A stretch of DNA of 41,542 bases from Thermococcus sp. (GCF_026991495.1 NZ_JALXBJ010000071.1:1-41542); one strand, 5' to 3'; counted from the first letter of the stretch, positions 19,675 through 29,791 are shown. The notes: a model not told the origin generated them from the sequence alone. Program-made: numbers and translations.

Positions 19675-21086
19675 TCCCTTCCCTCCACCTGCTTTTTGAG
19701 GGCCTCGTTGAAGAGCCTTATGAAATCGTCTATCCTGTCCTTGGGGAACCTTATGCCGGCCGCTATGGCGTGCCCCCCTCCCTCGCCGCCGAGTTTCTCC
19801 GCAACCTCCCTGAGGGCATTTCCGAGGTGATAGCCCATTTTAACGGCCTTCTCAGTTGTCCTCGCAGAGCCCTTCACCAGCCTCCCGTCCTCCTCGCTGT
19901 CGGCTATGACGACAACGGGCTTCTCGGGCTTTGCAAGCCCTGCGTTTATGGCCATGTTGGCCGCTATGCCGACGAGGGTGTCGCGTATGTTCCCGCCGGC
20001 GTAGAAGACGTAAGCGTGCTCCCCCTCATCCGCCATGTTCCAGTTCTGGATGATGAACCTCCTCGCCTCTATCTGCTCCCTCTTGTACTCTTCGAGCATC
20101 TTCTGGGCCTGCCTGTAGGCCTCATCATCGCCGAGGCATATGGCCACACCAACCGTGCCGGCGTTCAGACGCCCCGTGGCGTTGAGGAGCGTCGAGAACT
20201 CCCTCGCCTCGTGCCTTGGATCCCCCTCGGGGTAAAGGGGACTTATGACAACGTCCCCGATGAGTCTGTCTATTGCCTCCTTCGGGGCGGCGTACTTTAT
20301 CATATGGAGAACGAGCGCATCGTGAAGCTTTTTCTTCTCCTCTTCCCTCAGCTGCCAGTAGCGCATCTCCGGCTCAAAGCCTTTGCTCCTCAGCCACTCT
20401 ATGGCCTTCCTCTCGTCACCGGTGATCCCAGGGAGCTCGGGGTTCGTGGAGTACGCGAGCATCTGGTAGAGGGGCCTGCTCTCCCTTCCAAAGAGCCTGA
20501 GCTCCTTCCTGACATTTAGGATTCCAAGTTTCTTGCCGTCCTCAATAACCTCAAGGTTGAGGCCGTGGAAGGTTCCGTCTATCTCCTGCATGTCCCCCAC
20601 TGCCCCGACGGTTGCTATGTAGGCCGTGTCCCTGTTGTCACGACTCATCTCCCTCGCGATGAAGTAGGCAACCCCCGAACCGCTGAGATCCCTAACGCTG
20701 TTGGCCCCGAAGGGAACGGGGTTGACGAGGATGTGAGAGTCGTCTGAGAAATCGCCCTCCGGGGGATGGTGGTCGGCGACGACCACCGTGCTGAAGTCGA
20801 GCTTCTCCCCTATCAGCTTAACAGAGCCGCTTCCGAGGTCGCTGAAAACGTAGATCTCCCTTCGCTCCTTGGCGAGCTCCTCGATGAGGTCTTCGCTGAC
20901 CTGCTTGACTATGCTGAGCTGGAAGCTCCCGCCCTCCCTCGCTACGGCCTTGGCCAGAATCGCGCCTGCTGTTATACCGTCGGCATCGCGGTGGGAGATG
21001 AGCCTTATGGTGTGGCCTAACTCGATGTGCATCTTGATCAGCTCGGCCGCTTCCCGAGCCCTCTCCAAGAAGGCATCCCTGTCCAT
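19671..21086 (-). CDS. GINS-associated nuclease GAN (archaeal RecJ/Cdc45 homologue)
   Basis: 471 residues. DHH-family motifs: [12 protein letters not shown] (about 31-42), the motif ADHHPPEGD (about 105-113) and the C-terminal DHHA1 glycine motif [15 protein letters not shown] (about 435-449). GAN is a 5'-3' single-strand exonuclease that binds GINS and forms the CMG-like replicative complex with chromosomal MCM. It follows uS15 by 28 bases and overlaps pcc1, linking replication to translation genes. All catalytic Asp/His residues appear intact, unlike inactive Cdc45. Confidence 0.95.
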   Translation of the reverse strand: MDRDAFLERAREAAELIKMHIELGHTIRLISHRDADGITAGAILAKAVAREGGSFQLSIVKQVSEDLIEELAKERREIYVFSDLGSGSVKLIGEKLDFSTVVVADHHPPEGDFSDDSHILVNPVPFGANSVRDLSGSGVAYFIAREMSRDNRDTAYIATVGAVGDMQEIDGTFHGLNLEVIEDGKKLGILNVRKELRLFGRESRPLYQMLAYSTNPELPGITGDERKAIEWLRSKGFEPEMRYWQLREEEKKKLHDALVLHMIKYAAPKEAIDRLIGDVVISPLYPEGDPRHEAREFSTLLNATGRLNAGTVGVAICLGDDEAYRQAQKMLEEYKREQIEARRFIIQNWNMADEGEHAYVFYAGGNIRDTLVGIAANMAINAGLAKPEKPVVVIADSEEDGRLVKGSARTTEKAVKMGYHLGNALREVAEKLGGEGGGHAIAAGIRFPKDRIDDFIRLFNEALKKQVEGRE

Positions 21087-21114
21087 GATACCACCCTGAG
21101 AAGAAGGAAAGGAA

Positions 21115-21570
21115 TCAGCGCACGAGCAGCTTCGCCTGCTCCGGATCGTAGCGCCACTTCGCGGGGAGTTTGCCCGTTCTCCTGTAGTACTTGACGAGCC
21201 TTCTTATCTTGCTCTCTATGAGCTGCAGTCCCCTCCGGGAGTGCTTGTCCTTTGGGTGCATCTCAAGGTGCTTTCTGAGGTTGACGGCCCTCCTGATGAG
21301 GGACATGAGATCCTCGGGTATCTCGGATGCCAGCCCGTTCTCCTCAAGGATCCTGGTTATCTTCTTCCCGGTTATCAGCTTGACGCTCGGAATCCCGTAC
21401 TGATCGCGCAGAATCGTCCCTATCATGGCCGCGCTGTAGCCTTCCTTTCTGAGCTTTACAACGAGCCCCTCCACTTCCTCAGCCGTGGCGTCGACCCATG
21501 TGGGTGGGGCCGTCCTCGGTGGCTTTTTGGAGCCCGACTTACCCCTCTTTCTCGCGTGAATCCTTGCCAT
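21115..21570 (-). CDS. rpsO: Small-subunit ribosomal protein uS15
   Basis: 151 residues from ATG at 21570, with GGAGGTGTTTAGT just upstream; longer starts lack this. Starts [20 protein letters not shown], with the archaeal N-terminal extension and the conserved [20 protein letters not shown] core. It binds 16S rRNA in the central domain. First gene of the uS15-GAN-Pcc1-eS1 operon. A minus-strand TATA-like CCTTTTTAAACTT is at 21636-21648. Confidence 0.98.
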   Translation of the reverse strand: MARIHARKRGKSGSKKPPRTAPPTWVDATAEEVEGLVVKLRKEGYSAAMIGTILRDQYGIPSVKLITGKKITRILEENGLASEIPEDLMSLIRRAVNLRKHLEMHPKDKHSRRGLQLIESKIRRLVKYYRRTGKLPAKWRYDPEQAKLLVR

Positions 21571-21629
21571 ACTAAACACCTCCGGGTGACGGTCAGCTCT
21601 CGCCGGCCGTCCCTTCGCGTTGGGATTGC

Positions 21630-21680
21630 CGGGAAGTTTAAAAAGGTTTGCCCCACTGGAAAGCCTTTAAACCCGACCCC
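21630..21680. promoter_or_regulatory. Divergent promoters of uS15 and Trm1
   Basis: The minus-strand TATA box CTTTTTAAACTT (21636-21647) serves the ribosomal protein operon. The plus-strand box CTTTAAAC (21665-21672) lies about 32 bases before the trm1 ATG, predicting a very short leader. Confidence 0.55.
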
Positions 21681-21700
21681 CTACTCCCTCAGGTGATTAG

Positions 21701-22840
21701 ATGGAGCTCGTTGAGATAACCGAGGGGAAGGCCCGCCTCCTCGTTCCCCGGGCGGCGAGGATATACGACGCCCCCGTTTTCTACAACCCCGTGATGGCCC
21801 TCAACCGGGATCTGAGCGTTCTCGCATTAAGGGTTCTCTCCCCCGAGAGGGTTCTCGATGCCCTGTCCGCCACAGGGGTCAGGGGAATACGGTACGCCCT
21901 CGAAACGCCCGCCCGGGAGGTGTGGCTCAACGACATAAAACCGGAGGCCTTCAAGCTGATCCTGAGGAACGTAAGACTCAACTTCGGGGCAGAGGCCGCG
22001 GGAGCTGGGGACAGGAGGGAGCTCGTGGCAGGGGGCAGAAAGCTGGTGGTTACAAGAGCAGATGCCAACGGAATCATGGGCAGGGCCTTCAGGTACTTCG
22101 ACTTCATAGACCTCGACCCCTTCGGTTCCCCGATGGAGTTCCTCGATTCAGCGCTCAGGAGCGTCAGGAGAAGGGGGGCGCTGGGAATAACGGCCACAGA
22201 TACAGGAGTTCTCTGCGGCGCTTACAGAAATGCCTGCAGGCGCAGATATCTCGCGGAGCCGGTTAGGGGGTATCTCTGCCATGAGGCAGGCCTGAGGATC
22301 CTCTTGGGCTCAGCGGTCAGGTACGCCGCCAAGTACGACCTCGGGGTGGAGGTTCTGCTCGCCTACTACCGCGACCACTACTTCAGGGCATTCCTAAGAC
22401 TCACGAGCGGCGCTAAAAGAGCGGACAAGAGCCTTGGAGAGCTTGGCTACTTATATACGACCGGAAAATGGGAATTCGAATACGAAGAGTCTTTCCTGCC
22501 GGCGAGGGCCAACGCCCACGGCCCAATGTGGCTCGGCCCATTAAAGGATGAAGGCTTCGTGGAGAAGATGGTTGAGCTGGCAGGATCGGATCTCGCGAGC
22601 GGGAAGAGCCTGCCTTTTCTGAGGCTGCTCTCTGAGGAGCTCGACGTCCCCTTCCACTACGACACCCACGTTATAGCGGGGGCCATCGGAACCGCGGTCC
22701 CAAAGGTGTCTGCCGTCATCCAGGGGCTTAGAGAGCTCGGTTACCTAACGACGAGGACGCACTTCTCGCCCACTTCCATAAAGACGACTGCTCCTCCAAG
22801 CGCTGTAGTGGACGTAATAAGGGGAGTTTCGGGGCGATAG
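21701..22840 (+). CDS. trm1: tRNA (guanine26-N2)-dimethyltransferase
   Basis: 379 residues, close to the Pyrococcus Trm1 length. The SAM-binding segment is [16 protein letters not shown] (about 51-66), with the acidic residue in [10 protein letters not shown] and the catalytic DLDPFGSP (about 145-152). It dimethylates G26 at the junction of the D and anticodon stems of many tRNAs. The C-terminal domain (about 260-379) is the Trm1-specific tRNA-binding part. Divergent from the uS15 operon. Confidence 0.97.
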   Translation: MELVEITEGKARLLVPRAARIYDAPVFYNPVMALNRDLSVLALRVLSPERVLDALSATGVRGIRYALETPAREVWLNDIKPEAFKLILRNVRLNFGAEAAGAGDRRELVAGGRKLVVTRADANGIMGRAFRYFDFIDLDPFGSPMEFLDSALRSVRRRGALGITATDTGVLCGAYRNACRRRYLAEPVRGYLCHEAGLRILLGSAVRYAAKYDLGVEVLLAYYRDHYFRAFLRLTSGAKRADKSLGELGYLYTTGKWEFEYEESFLPARANAHGPMWLGPLKDEGFVEKMVELAGSDLASGKSLPFLRLLSEELDVPFHYDTHVIAGAIGTAVPKVSAVIQGLRELGYLTTRTHFSPTSIKTTAPPSAVVDVIRGVSGR

Positions 22841-22886
22841 CTTAATTAACCACGAAAGCGTTCATAGGTAGAGGTGATAGCGGGTG

Positions 22887-23270
22887 ATGGACCCGGCAAA
22901 TGCCCACAGCTTTGGGATTGCCCTCATGGGCCTCAGCCTTGGCGCCGCCATCCTGGTCTGGATCGTGGCCTTCCTGATAGCTGCGTTCTTCCTGTACCTC
23001 GGGGCCAAGATGGTCGGCATACACAACGCGACCGTGGGGAAGAGCTTCATAGCGATAGTCGGAGGAGGCATACTGGCCGCTATAACAGCGGCGGTGCTGT
23101 TCTTCCTGCCCGGCATAAACGTCATCGTGGCGCTGATAGTCTACATCTGGGTTGTTAAGGCCGTCTTCGATACAGGTTGGTTGAGGGCCTTCGTGGCCCT
23201 CCTGCTGGCTGGTATCATAGAGGTCGTTGTCTACGGTACCGCCGTTCTCTTAGTACGGGGCCTCGTCTGA
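22887..23270 (+). CDS. Four-span membrane protein, unknown function
   Basis: 127 residues from ATG at 22887 with GAGGTGAT eight bases upstream. Roughly four hydrophobic helices cover most of the protein; LPGINVIVALIVYIWVVKAV is the third. There are few charged residues outside short loops. It lies 46 bases after trm1 on the same strand and may be co-transcribed. Probably a conserved Thermococcales membrane protein; no function inferred. Confidence 0.8.
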   Translation: MDPANAHSFGIALMGLSLGAAILVWIVAFLIAAFFLYLGAKMVGIHNATVGKSFIAIVGGGILAAITAAVLFFLPGINVIVALIVYIWVVKAVFDTGWLRAFVALLLAGIIEVVVYGTAVLLVRGLV

Positions 23271-23341
23271 ACCCCTTTTCCTTTCTTCTCGGGGAGGTTT
23301 TTGGAGAAAAAGATAAATACCACCGAGCCGTAGTCCCATTG

Positions 23342-23974
23342 ATGCCGCTGATATTCGAGAAACCCGAGGCCCCCCAGTCCATCCTACCCTTCCAGGGATT
23401 CCCAGTTGAGGTGAAGCTCGGCAGCTCATCGGCCGTTCTCTACGGTGACGTCCACTCATCGACCCTCGTGACGTCCTACCTCCAACTGGCCCTCCTTGAA
23501 AAGCTCCCCGTCTACCACGTGAGCGTTGGCGGGAGCTACTCCCCCGGGGCCATGGAGAAGCTCGGGAAGAACCTCAGTGAGTTCTACTTCGGAAGGGCCT
23601 ACTCACTCTCGGAGATCGCCGATGCAGTCTCGTCAATAGAGGAGGGATCAGCGGTTTTCATCTCGGGCTTTTCCCTTCTCCCGGATCTGAGTCCAAAGGG
23701 GATCCTTGAGCTGGTTGACCTCGCCGATGGCAGGGGCCTCACCCTCGTGCTCTCCCACTTCTCCCTCTCCCTCAACGAGCTCGACCTGCCAGGCGAGTTC
23801 AGATCCCACTTCTACGTACCGGAGATCTTCGACTACCTCCTCGTTGCGAGAACGAGCTCCTACAGGGGTCACTACCGGCTGAACCTCTCGATCCTGAAGG
23901 CCCCCTCAGAATACCTCGGCAGAATCGGAGACCACTCGATACAGGTTGACGGCCTGATAAAACCCCTTCTTTAG
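23342..23974 (+). CDS. Conserved hypothetical, RecA-like core without Walker A
   Basis: 210 residues from ATG at 23342. A TATA box AGATAAATAC (23311-23320) lies about 25 bases upstream, so the message would be nearly leaderless, which supports this start over the longer frame. The alternating strands and helices (SSAVLYGDVHSSTLVTSYLQ, AVFISGFSLLP, LTLVLSHFSLSLNEL, YLLVARTSS) look like a RecA/KaiC/RadB-type core, but the P-loop position lacks the GxxxxGK[ST] pattern. It could be a degenerate paralogue with a binding role. Fold assignment is inference. Confidence 0.7.
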   Translation: MPLIFEKPEAPQSILPFQGFPVEVKLGSSSAVLYGDVHSSTLVTSYLQLALLEKLPVYHVSVGGSYSPGAMEKLGKNLSEFYFGRAYSLSEIADAVSSIEEGSAVFISGFSLLPDLSPKGILELVDLADGRGLTLVLSHFSLSLNELDLPGEFRSHFYVPEIFDYLLVARTSSYRGHYRLNLSILKAPSEYLGRIGDHSIQVDGLIKPLL

Positions 23975-24011
23975 GGCTTTTAGAAAAGAACTGAAAGAAA
24001 AGAAGGAAAGC

Positions 24012-27000
24012 TCACTTCCTCCTCCTGAGGAGGAGCGGGAGTGCTGCGAGGGCTATTATCGCGGCCGGCCCGCAGACTTTGGTTCCGCCCGTGCTGGTTG
24101 AGCTTGGACTGCTCGAACTTGAGCTGGAGCTTGAGGAAGAGCTCGAAGAGCTTGAGCTGCTGCTGGAACTTGAACTCGATGAACTGCTGCTTGAACTGCT
24201 GGAGGTGCTGCTCTGAACCTTCTCAAGCTCGGCGCGGACCATGGTGAGCCTGTTGGCAGTGATAATCACTGTGAGGGTCTTCTCCTTGTAGCCGTTCATC
24301 TCAAGCTTGAGCGTGTGCGTTCCCACGGTTACTGTGTAGTTTTCGAGGGGAGTAGTTCCGACCTTCTTTCCGTCGATGTACACTTCCGCACCGCTCGGGT
24401 TGCTCTTAACCGTCAGCTTCCCGGTCTCGGGAGTAAGGGTAACGTTGAGGGTCTTGAGCTTGTTGTACTCTATTGAAACATTGTAGATCTTCTCAACGTA
24501 CCCTGACTTCTTAATGATAACCTTATGAGTGCCCACCTGAATGGTGTAGTTTTCGAGCGGCGTTGTACCGACTTTCTTCCCGTCAATGTAAACCTCCGCA
24601 CCGCTCGGATTGCTGTTGACTGAGAGGTAGCCGAGCTTCGGAGTGAGGTTCGCGCTTATCTCCTTAACCTCATTGTTCCCTATCTGAACGGCGTAGACCT
24701 TCTCAAAGTAGCCGTCCTTCTTTATAACGACCTCGTGGATGCCAACCCTGAGGGTGTAGTTTTCGAGCGGCGTTGTACCGACTTTCTTCCCGTCAATGTA
24801 AACCTCCGCACCGCTCGGATTGCTCTTAACCGTCAGCTTCCCGGTCTCGGGAGTAAGGGTAACGTTGAGGGTCTTGAGCTCATGGGTCTTGACCTGAAGT
24901 GAGTAGGCTGCGGTTATGTAATTGTTCTTCTTCACCATCACCACATGAATGCCGGCCTTTACGAGGTAGTACTTGAGGGGTGTCGTCCCCACAAGCTTCC
25001 CGTCGATGTAAACCTGGGCCCCGGCGGGCGTGCTCTCAACCGTCAGCAGACCGTAGTCTCCAACGGGTATCATGTCGACGGTGGCCCTCTTGCCGTTGTT
25101 AACGTCGTAGCTCTTGAGCTGCTCCTCCTGGGTCGGCTTGAACCAGCTCGGAACGAGGAGATCCATAACGCGCGGGGCAACACCGGCTATGATCGCGTCC
25201 GGGTCTCCGCCACCAAGCCTCCACTCAGCAGCTTTGACCTGGACGTCGCGCCACTCGTCAATGCCGAAGCCATCCTGAGAGCCGGCTAAAACAGCGTAGA
25301 AAGTGTCAGGGGTTATCTTGAGGTACTTCTTCGGGATCACCACGCTTATAGTGTTCGTGGAGAGGTCTGCCTTGGCCATTATGTTGACGGTGCTCATGTT
25401 CGGGAAGACGAGCTTGTTCGTCCACCCTGTCACCCTAACGGCAACGTCCCAGGGCCTGTTGAGGTTGACGTTCGCTCCGGGCCCGTTGTCCGCGAGCTTG
25501 ATGGCTGACGTGTTCCCTCCCGGCTTGTAGTCGAAGTACAGCTCAAGTATCTGCAGGCTGAAGCCGTTCGGCCCGTTCCACGGGTTGCCGCCGAGGTTCT
25601 TGAAGTGAACGGACACTATGTAGCTGTGCGGTGTCTCGTAAACCGTCATTCCAGTTATGTCAAAGAGACCTGTCTGGTTGAACACGGGGTTGGTTGGATA
25701 GGTGTAGTTCCCGGGCCCGTGGTCGTCTCCAACCGCATCCGAAACGCTGAAGAGCTCCTTCATTAGCTTTATGTAGGAGGGGCTTGCCTTGGTGTCAACA
25801 AAGGTGGCGTTGGTGTCCATCTCGGTGTAGCTTGGGTTCTCCGGCGAGAGACTCGTGGAGGTTATTGAAACGTTGGCGTCCTCAGCGGTTACGCTGATCT
25901 CTTTGGCTATCTTGCAGACCGGTATCCTGAGGCTACCTAACGGTACGGCCATGGCAAAGGCCTGCGAGCCCATCCGGCCGCCGAGGTAAACCGTGCCATC
26001 AGCCACCTTTACCGAGGTGAAGTACGATGGGACTCCGGTACCGTAGGTCACCGCCTTTATCACAGCCCCGTCCTGGTCGAGCTTCATTACGAGGGCGTCC
26101 CCCTCGTAGCTTCCGGCGGCTATGACCTCATCGCCGACCGTGGCGAGGGCGTTTATGGCAACCTCGGGGTAGAACTTGGCCCACTTGAAGTGTCCGTAGT
26201 AGTCAAACTTTACTATGTAGGTTCCGTTGCCGGCCTTGACCGCGAGGAAGCTGCCCCTGTTCACGTGGGTTATCGCAGTGGCCACTTGGTCTCCTTCCCC
26301 ACCTACGGCCTTCTGCCAGTAGACCTTGCCAGTCGGGCTGAGTTTGGCCACCCAGCCGTCCTTTCCGGAGATGCCGGCACCGTTTGCCCATCCGACGAGG
26401 TAGTAGTACTTGTAGTCCTTCAGGGCGTAGGTCACCTCGTACTTGCCGTCCCCCCTGAGGATCTCCTGCCAGTTGATGCTCCCGTTGTCGGGGTTGAAGT
26501 TGATCGCAAAGGGCTTCCCGTTCTCAGTTCCGGCTATGAGATCAGAGGCTATGGCCTCCGCCCTCTGGTCTCCTTCTCCTCCTATGGCCTTCTGCCAGAC
26601 AACGTTTCCGCTGCCGTCGAACTTCACAACCCATGCGTCGTACCCCTTCAAGCCGGCACCGTTGACCCAGCCCGCGGCTATATAGCCGTTTCCAGCGCTC
26701 TCTATGGAGTTCAGCCCGTAGCTTCCTCCGGAGGTCTCGTTGACCGCCTTCTGCCAGATTATGCTCCCGTCATCGCTGAGCTTGACCACCCATGCATCGG
26801 AGTGCTTAACACCGGCACCGTTGAGCCAGCCGGTGAAAACGGGGGAGCCGCCGTAGGCCATACTGCCTATCAACCCACCCTCGGTGGTGTACGTAGCAGC
26901 CCAGAAGGCATTGCTGGGTTTCTGGTTCAAAGCGGTAACGGGGACGCTGAACCAGAGCAGGCTTCCGAGCATCAGAATTATCAGTGGAAGTGCCTTAAGT

Positions 27001-27038
27001 CCTTCCTGCCATGCACCCTTAAGTTCTTTGGATTTCAC
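24012..27038 (-). CDS. Large exported PEGA-repeat surface protein with CGP-type C-terminal anchor
   Basis: 1008 residues from GTG with GGAGGTGA upstream. Order: signal peptide (1-37), a propeller-like region of WVVKLSDDGSIIWQKA repeats (about 45-370), a DOMON/glucodextranase-like domain (about 425-650; GDDHGPGNYTYP, then LQILELYFDYKPGG), four PEGA domains (about 675-950; SNPSGAEVYIDGKKVGTTPL units), a Ser stretch of more than 30 residues and the tail CGPAAIIALAALPLLLRRRK. The tail is the Thermococcales CGP-CTERM sorting signal: Cys, a membrane helix and basic end. PEGA copies 2 and 3 contain identical DNA (24547-24614 and 24755-24822). Expected on the cell surface; ligand unknown, carbohydrate binding plausible from the DOMON-like part. 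Confidence 0.92.
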   Translation of the reverse strand: MKSKELKGAWQEGLKALPLIILMLGSLLWFSVPVTALNQKPSNAFWAATYTTEGGLIGSMAYGGSPVFTGWLNGAGVKHSDAWVVKLSDDGSIIWQKAVNETSGGSYGLNSIESAGNGYIAAGWVNGAGLKGYDAWVVKFDGSGNVVWQKAIGGEGDQRAEAIASDLIAGTENGKPFAINFNPDNGSINWQEILRGDGKYEVTYALKDYKYYYLVGWANGAGISGKDGWVAKLSPTGKVYWQKAVGGEGDQVATAITHVNRGSFLAVKAGNGTYIVKFDYYGHFKWAKFYPEVAINALATVGDEVIAAGSYEGDALVMKLDQDGAVIKAVTYGTGVPSYFTSVKVADGTVYLGGRMGSQAFAMAVPLGSLRIPVCKIAKEISVTAEDANVSITSTSLSPENPSYTEMDTNATFVDTKASPSYIKLMKELFSVSDAVGDDHGPGNYTYPTNPVFNQTGLFDITGMTVYETPHSYIVSVHFKNLGGNPWNGPNGFSLQILELYFDYKPGGNTSAIKLADNGPGANVNLNRPWDVAVRVTGWTNKLVFPNMSTVNIMAKADLSTNTISVVIPKKYLKITPDTFYAVLAGSQDGFGIDEWRDVQVKAAEWRLGGGDPDAIIAGVAPRVMDLLVPSWFKPTQEEQLKSYDVNNGKRATVDMIPVGDYGLLTVESTPAGAQVYIDGKLVGTTPLKYYLVKAGIHVVMVKKNNYITAAYSLQVKTHELKTLNVTLTPETGKLTVKSNPSGAEVYIDGKKVGTTPLENYTLRVGIHEVVIKKDGYFEKVYAVQIGNNEVKEISANLTPKLGYLSVNSNPSGAEVYIDGKKVGTTPLENYTIQVGTHKVIIKKSGYVEKIYNVSIEYNKLKTLNVTLTPETGKLTVKSNPSGAEVYIDGKKVGTTPLENYTVTVGTHTLKLEMNGYKEKTLTVIITANRLTMVRAELEKVQSSTSSSSSSSSSSSSSSSSSSSSSSSSSSSSSSSSPSSTSTGGTKVCGPAAIIALAALPLLLRRRK

Positions 27039-27209
27039 AACCCTTCACCTCCCAACGTGGGGTTCATTACTCCTAAGTGCGTTCATGCTTTTAACTCTAT
27101 TGCCTCCGGCCCCTTAAAGGCCGGCTATTTATAGGAGGGCGGACTTAATAAACCTACTCCTTTCCAAAACCTCTTAAAACCCTCCCCCGAACTTACCCCG
27201 GTGGAGTCA
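27039..27209. promoter_or_regulatory. Divergent gap between the surface protein and the GTPase
   Basis: About 170 bases without a gene. The AT-rich patch GGCTATTTATAGG (27123-27135) is a TATA-like candidate usable in either direction, and CCTCTTAAAACC (27170-27181) lies about 30 bases before the GTPase ATG. GGAGGTGA on the minus strand is the ribosome site of the surface protein. CCTTAAAGG (27112-27120) and GGCCGG/CCGGCC repeats flank the central box. Confidence 0.45.
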
Positions 27210-28403
27210 ATGGAGATAGGTGTCGTTGGAAAGCCAAACGTCGGCAAGTCAACCTTCTTCTCGGCGGCGACGTTGGTGGACGTTGATATAGCGAACTACC
27301 CGTTCACCACGATAGAGGCAAACGTCGGCGTCACGTACGCGATAGCGGAACACCCCTGCCGAGAGCTCGGCTGCACTCCAAACCCCCAGAACTACGAGTA
27401 CAGGGACGGAAAAGCCCTCATCCCTGTGAAGATGATAGACGTCGCCGGTCTCGTCCCGGGGGCACACGAGGGGCGCGGTCTTGGGAACAAGTTCCTCGAC
27501 GACCTCAGGATGGCCTCAGCTCTAATCCACGTCGTTGACGCCACCGGGAGGACGGACGCGGAGGGACAGCCGACGGAGCACCACGATCCACTTGAAGACA
27601 TCGAGTTCCTTGAGAGGGAGATAGACTACTGGATACTTGGAATACTCAAGAAGGGCTGGGAGAAGTTCGCGAAGAGGATAAAACTCCAGGGAATGAAGCT
27701 CGAAGCCGCCATAGCGGACCACCTTTCTGGAATAGGCGTGACGGAGGAGGACGTCTGGGAGGCAGTCCACGGACTCGGCCTTCCAGGGGACCCGACGAAG
27801 TGGACTGACGACGACCTGTTCGCCTTCGTCCGCGAACTTAGGAGGATCAACAAGCCAATAATCATAGCCGCAAACAAGGCCGACGCAGCCGCCGACGCCC
27901 AGCTGAAGCGCCTCATCAGAAAGGGGAAGGGCAGGGGGTACATAGTCGTCCCGACGTCCGCCGTTGCAGAGCTCACCCTGAGGAAGGCCGCCAGGGCCGG
28001 CTTCATAGACTACGTCCCCGGCTCGGGTGACTTCAAGATTCTAAAGCCCCTGACCCCAAAGCAGGAGAAGGCCCTGGAGCTCATAAGGGAGAAGGTCCTA
28101 AAGAGGTTCGGCTCGACCGGCGTGCAGGAGGTGATAGACAGGGCGGTCTTCGAACTGCTCAAGCTCATACCCGTCTACCCAGTCCAGGACGAGCACAAGC
28201 TAACCGACCAGTTCGGCAACGTTCTGCCGCACGTCTACCTCCTCCCGCAGGGCTCAACGCCCCGGAACTTGGCGTACAAGGTTCACACGGATCTCGGAAG
28301 GACGTTTCTATACGCTGTCAACGCGAGGACGCACAGGCGCGTCGGGGAGGACTACCAGCTTGAGTTCAACGACATCATAAAAATCGTCGCCACAGCAAAA
28401 TGA
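27210..28403 (+). CDS. Obg/YchF-like GTPase with TGS domain
   Basis: 397 residues from ATG at 27210 (GGTGG five bases upstream), equal in length to the Pyrococcus horikoshii GTP-binding protein of known structure. G1 is GKPNVGKS (7-14), G3 is DVAGLVPGAHEG, G4 is AANKAD and the TGS domain is at the C-terminus (YLLPQGSTPRNLAYKVHTDL). The middle has a helical insert. YchF-like proteins bind the ribosome and hydrolyse ATP or GTP; NKAD here suggests guanine specificity. The 3' end overlaps the next gene, antisense, by 29 bases. Confidence 0.93.
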   Translation: MEIGVVGKPNVGKSTFFSAATLVDVDIANYPFTTIEANVGVTYAIAEHPCRELGCTPNPQNYEYRDGKALIPVKMIDVAGLVPGAHEGRGLGNKFLDDLRMASALIHVVDATGRTDAEGQPTEHHDPLEDIEFLEREIDYWILGILKKGWEKFAKRIKLQGMKLEAAIADHLSGIGVTEEDVWEAVHGLGLPGDPTKWTDDDLFAFVRELRRINKPIIIAANKADAAADAQLKRLIRKGKGRGYIVVPTSAVAELTLRKAARAGFIDYVPGSGDFKILKPLTPKQEKALELIREKVLKRFGSTGVQEVIDRAVFELLKLIPVYPVQDEHKLTDQFGNVLPHVYLLPQGSTPRNLAYKVHTDLGRTFLYAVNARTHRRVGEDYQLEFNDIIKIVATAK

Positions 28404-29313
28404 GCGTGAGAAGGAGGATGGAGCCCGGCCCGCATACCTTTCCTACTTTCCCACCGGAGTTGCTGCTCTTCCCTCCCCCTTTCAGCCGGGAGTTTTGACA
28501 GGGCTCGACCCCAACTTTCTGCAGGCTTATTCCGGCCAAATAAACTCCGGACACATGGTATTTTTTAGCGTAGGAGCAGACAATTCGCCCAAACTTCTCA
28601 ACCTGTCTTTCATTACTGAGGTTTGCATAACCGAGGGCGAGCACTGAGACGTTGAGCTTTTGAAGTTCTTCCAGCTGCTTAAGCTCCCACTCAAGCTCGG
28701 CCCCCTTAAAGATCTCGTACCTCCGGGCTGAGAAGTTGTAGTAGGTGACGAAGTCCTCAAAGAGAAAGTAGTCCACGTAGGGCGCTATCTCCTCTTTTAT
28801 TGAGAAGCCCCGGTTGGCGACTATCACTATCCCAGGGTAGCGCTCCTTTATCTCACGTATAAGCTCGATCATGGCGTTCCTCTTTTTGGGATATACGTCT
28901 ACGTAATCCAGGTTATCGAGAAAGACCCCGTTGAAGCCCCTGGAGAGAATGTACGGGATAGCCCTGTTGAGAACAACCTCCCGCCATATGGACGACGAGA
29001 AGTCAACAACCCTTTCACCCCAGCGGGGATTTTTGCCGATGATTATGCTCTCGGGCACGTCCCCGGCCCAGGGTTCCCAACCGCCGACGGTTGCAAGGCT
29101 CAGGTAGCCAACGACCGTGTGTTCCCTGGACAGCCGGGAGACGTAGCTGGGCTCGACGGTGGGAGAGAGTATTAGGAGGTTGAAACGCCCAAGCTCCCCG
29201 AGGGTCTCATTCCCGAGCTGACCGTAGTAAACTGCAAAAGATGATGAGGAGACCGGAACTGCTGAAAACAGGAGCAACAGGAGGAGGAAGGACAGCTCAA
29301 CCCACCGGGACAT
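28375..29313 (-). CDS. Exported GH114/TM1410-like glycosidase with CGP-type anchor
   Basis: 312 residues. A signal peptide (1-25, LSFLLLLLLFSAVPVSSSS) is followed by a TIM-barrel like those of the endo-alpha-1,4-polygalactosaminidase family: LLILSPTVEP, TVVGYLSLATVGGWEPW, GFNGVFLDNLDYVDVYP (candidate catalytic Asp residues) and VANRGFSI. It ends with a Gly/Ser linker and VCGPGSILLLTLILLWRRFL, the same sorting signal as the PEGA protein. Expected to act on polysaccharide at the cell surface; substrate unknown. Confidence 0.85.
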   Translation of the reverse strand: MSRWVELSFLLLLLLFSAVPVSSSSFAVYYGQLGNETLGELGRFNLLILSPTVEPSYVSRLSREHTVVGYLSLATVGGWEPWAGDVPESIIIGKNPRWGERVVDFSSSIWREVVLNRAIPYILSRGFNGVFLDNLDYVDVYPKKRNAMIELIREIKERYPGIVIVANRGFSIKEEIAPYVDYFLFEDFVTYYNFSARRYEIFKGAELEWELKQLEELQKLNVSVLALGYANLSNERQVEKFGRIVCSYAKKYHVSGVYLAGISLQKVGVEPCQNSRLKGGGKSSNSGGKVGKVCGPGSILLLTLILLWRRFL

Positions 29314-29335
29314 TTAAGGGCACCGCCATTCCCCT

Positions 29336-29761
29336 TCATTTCCAGATGTAGACATCGAGATAGCAGGGGAAGTAATCCTCCTTAACGGGTGTCCAGTAGT
29401 TTGACCAGTAGTTCACGGGTTCCAAAGGACCGGTATGCGTTATCACCTGATAGCCAGCGACGTTCGCAGGTTTGTTCATGCAGACGAGTGCGAGCTGGGC
29501 CTTTCTTATTGGACTCCTCAGGGCCCATATCCTGTACCAGACCTTGTATTCATCGCTGGAGACTTTTTCAACCCAGGCCTCTATCTTAACATCCCCTGTG
29601 TTTACTGTCGTGTTCGGGCTTATGTATGGGTCAACGTTCACCTTAAGGTTCTGAGGGACGTTTTCCGCCGTCCCCCGGAGGTAGTGAATTGTGATGCCGA
29701 GGAGAACGAGAGCCACCGCGATTATCAGTAGATACTCTACAGCGGACTGACCCCTCCCCAT
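29336..29761 (-). CDS. Class III signal-peptide (pilin/archaellin-like) protein
   Basis: 141 residues from ATG at 29761 (GGTGA five bases upstream). Starts MGRGQSAVEYLLIIAVALVL: the QSAVEYL motif just before a hydrophobic helix marks class III signal peptides, cleaved by a prepilin-peptidase-type enzyme and assembled into filaments. The rest is beta-rich (VKIEAWVEKVSSDEYKVWYR) with two Cys. It follows the glycosidase gene by 22 bases in order of transcription (pilin first), so both are probably exported together. Confidence 0.88.
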   Translation of the reverse strand: MGRGQSAVEYLLIIAVALVLLGITIHYLRGTAENVPQNLKVNVDPYISPNTTVNTGDVKIEAWVEKVSSDEYKVWYRIWALRSPIRKAQLALVCMNKPANVAGYQVITHTGPLEPVNYWSNYWTPVKEDYFPCYLDVYIWK

Positions 29762-29791
29762 AGGGTTCACCGTTTAAAATTAGACGCAGAC

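Noticed and set aside
24100..24215. Ser-coding tract as a slippage-prone DNA repeat
   Set aside because: Codons are a mix of AGC, TCG, TCA and others with no single repeated unit.
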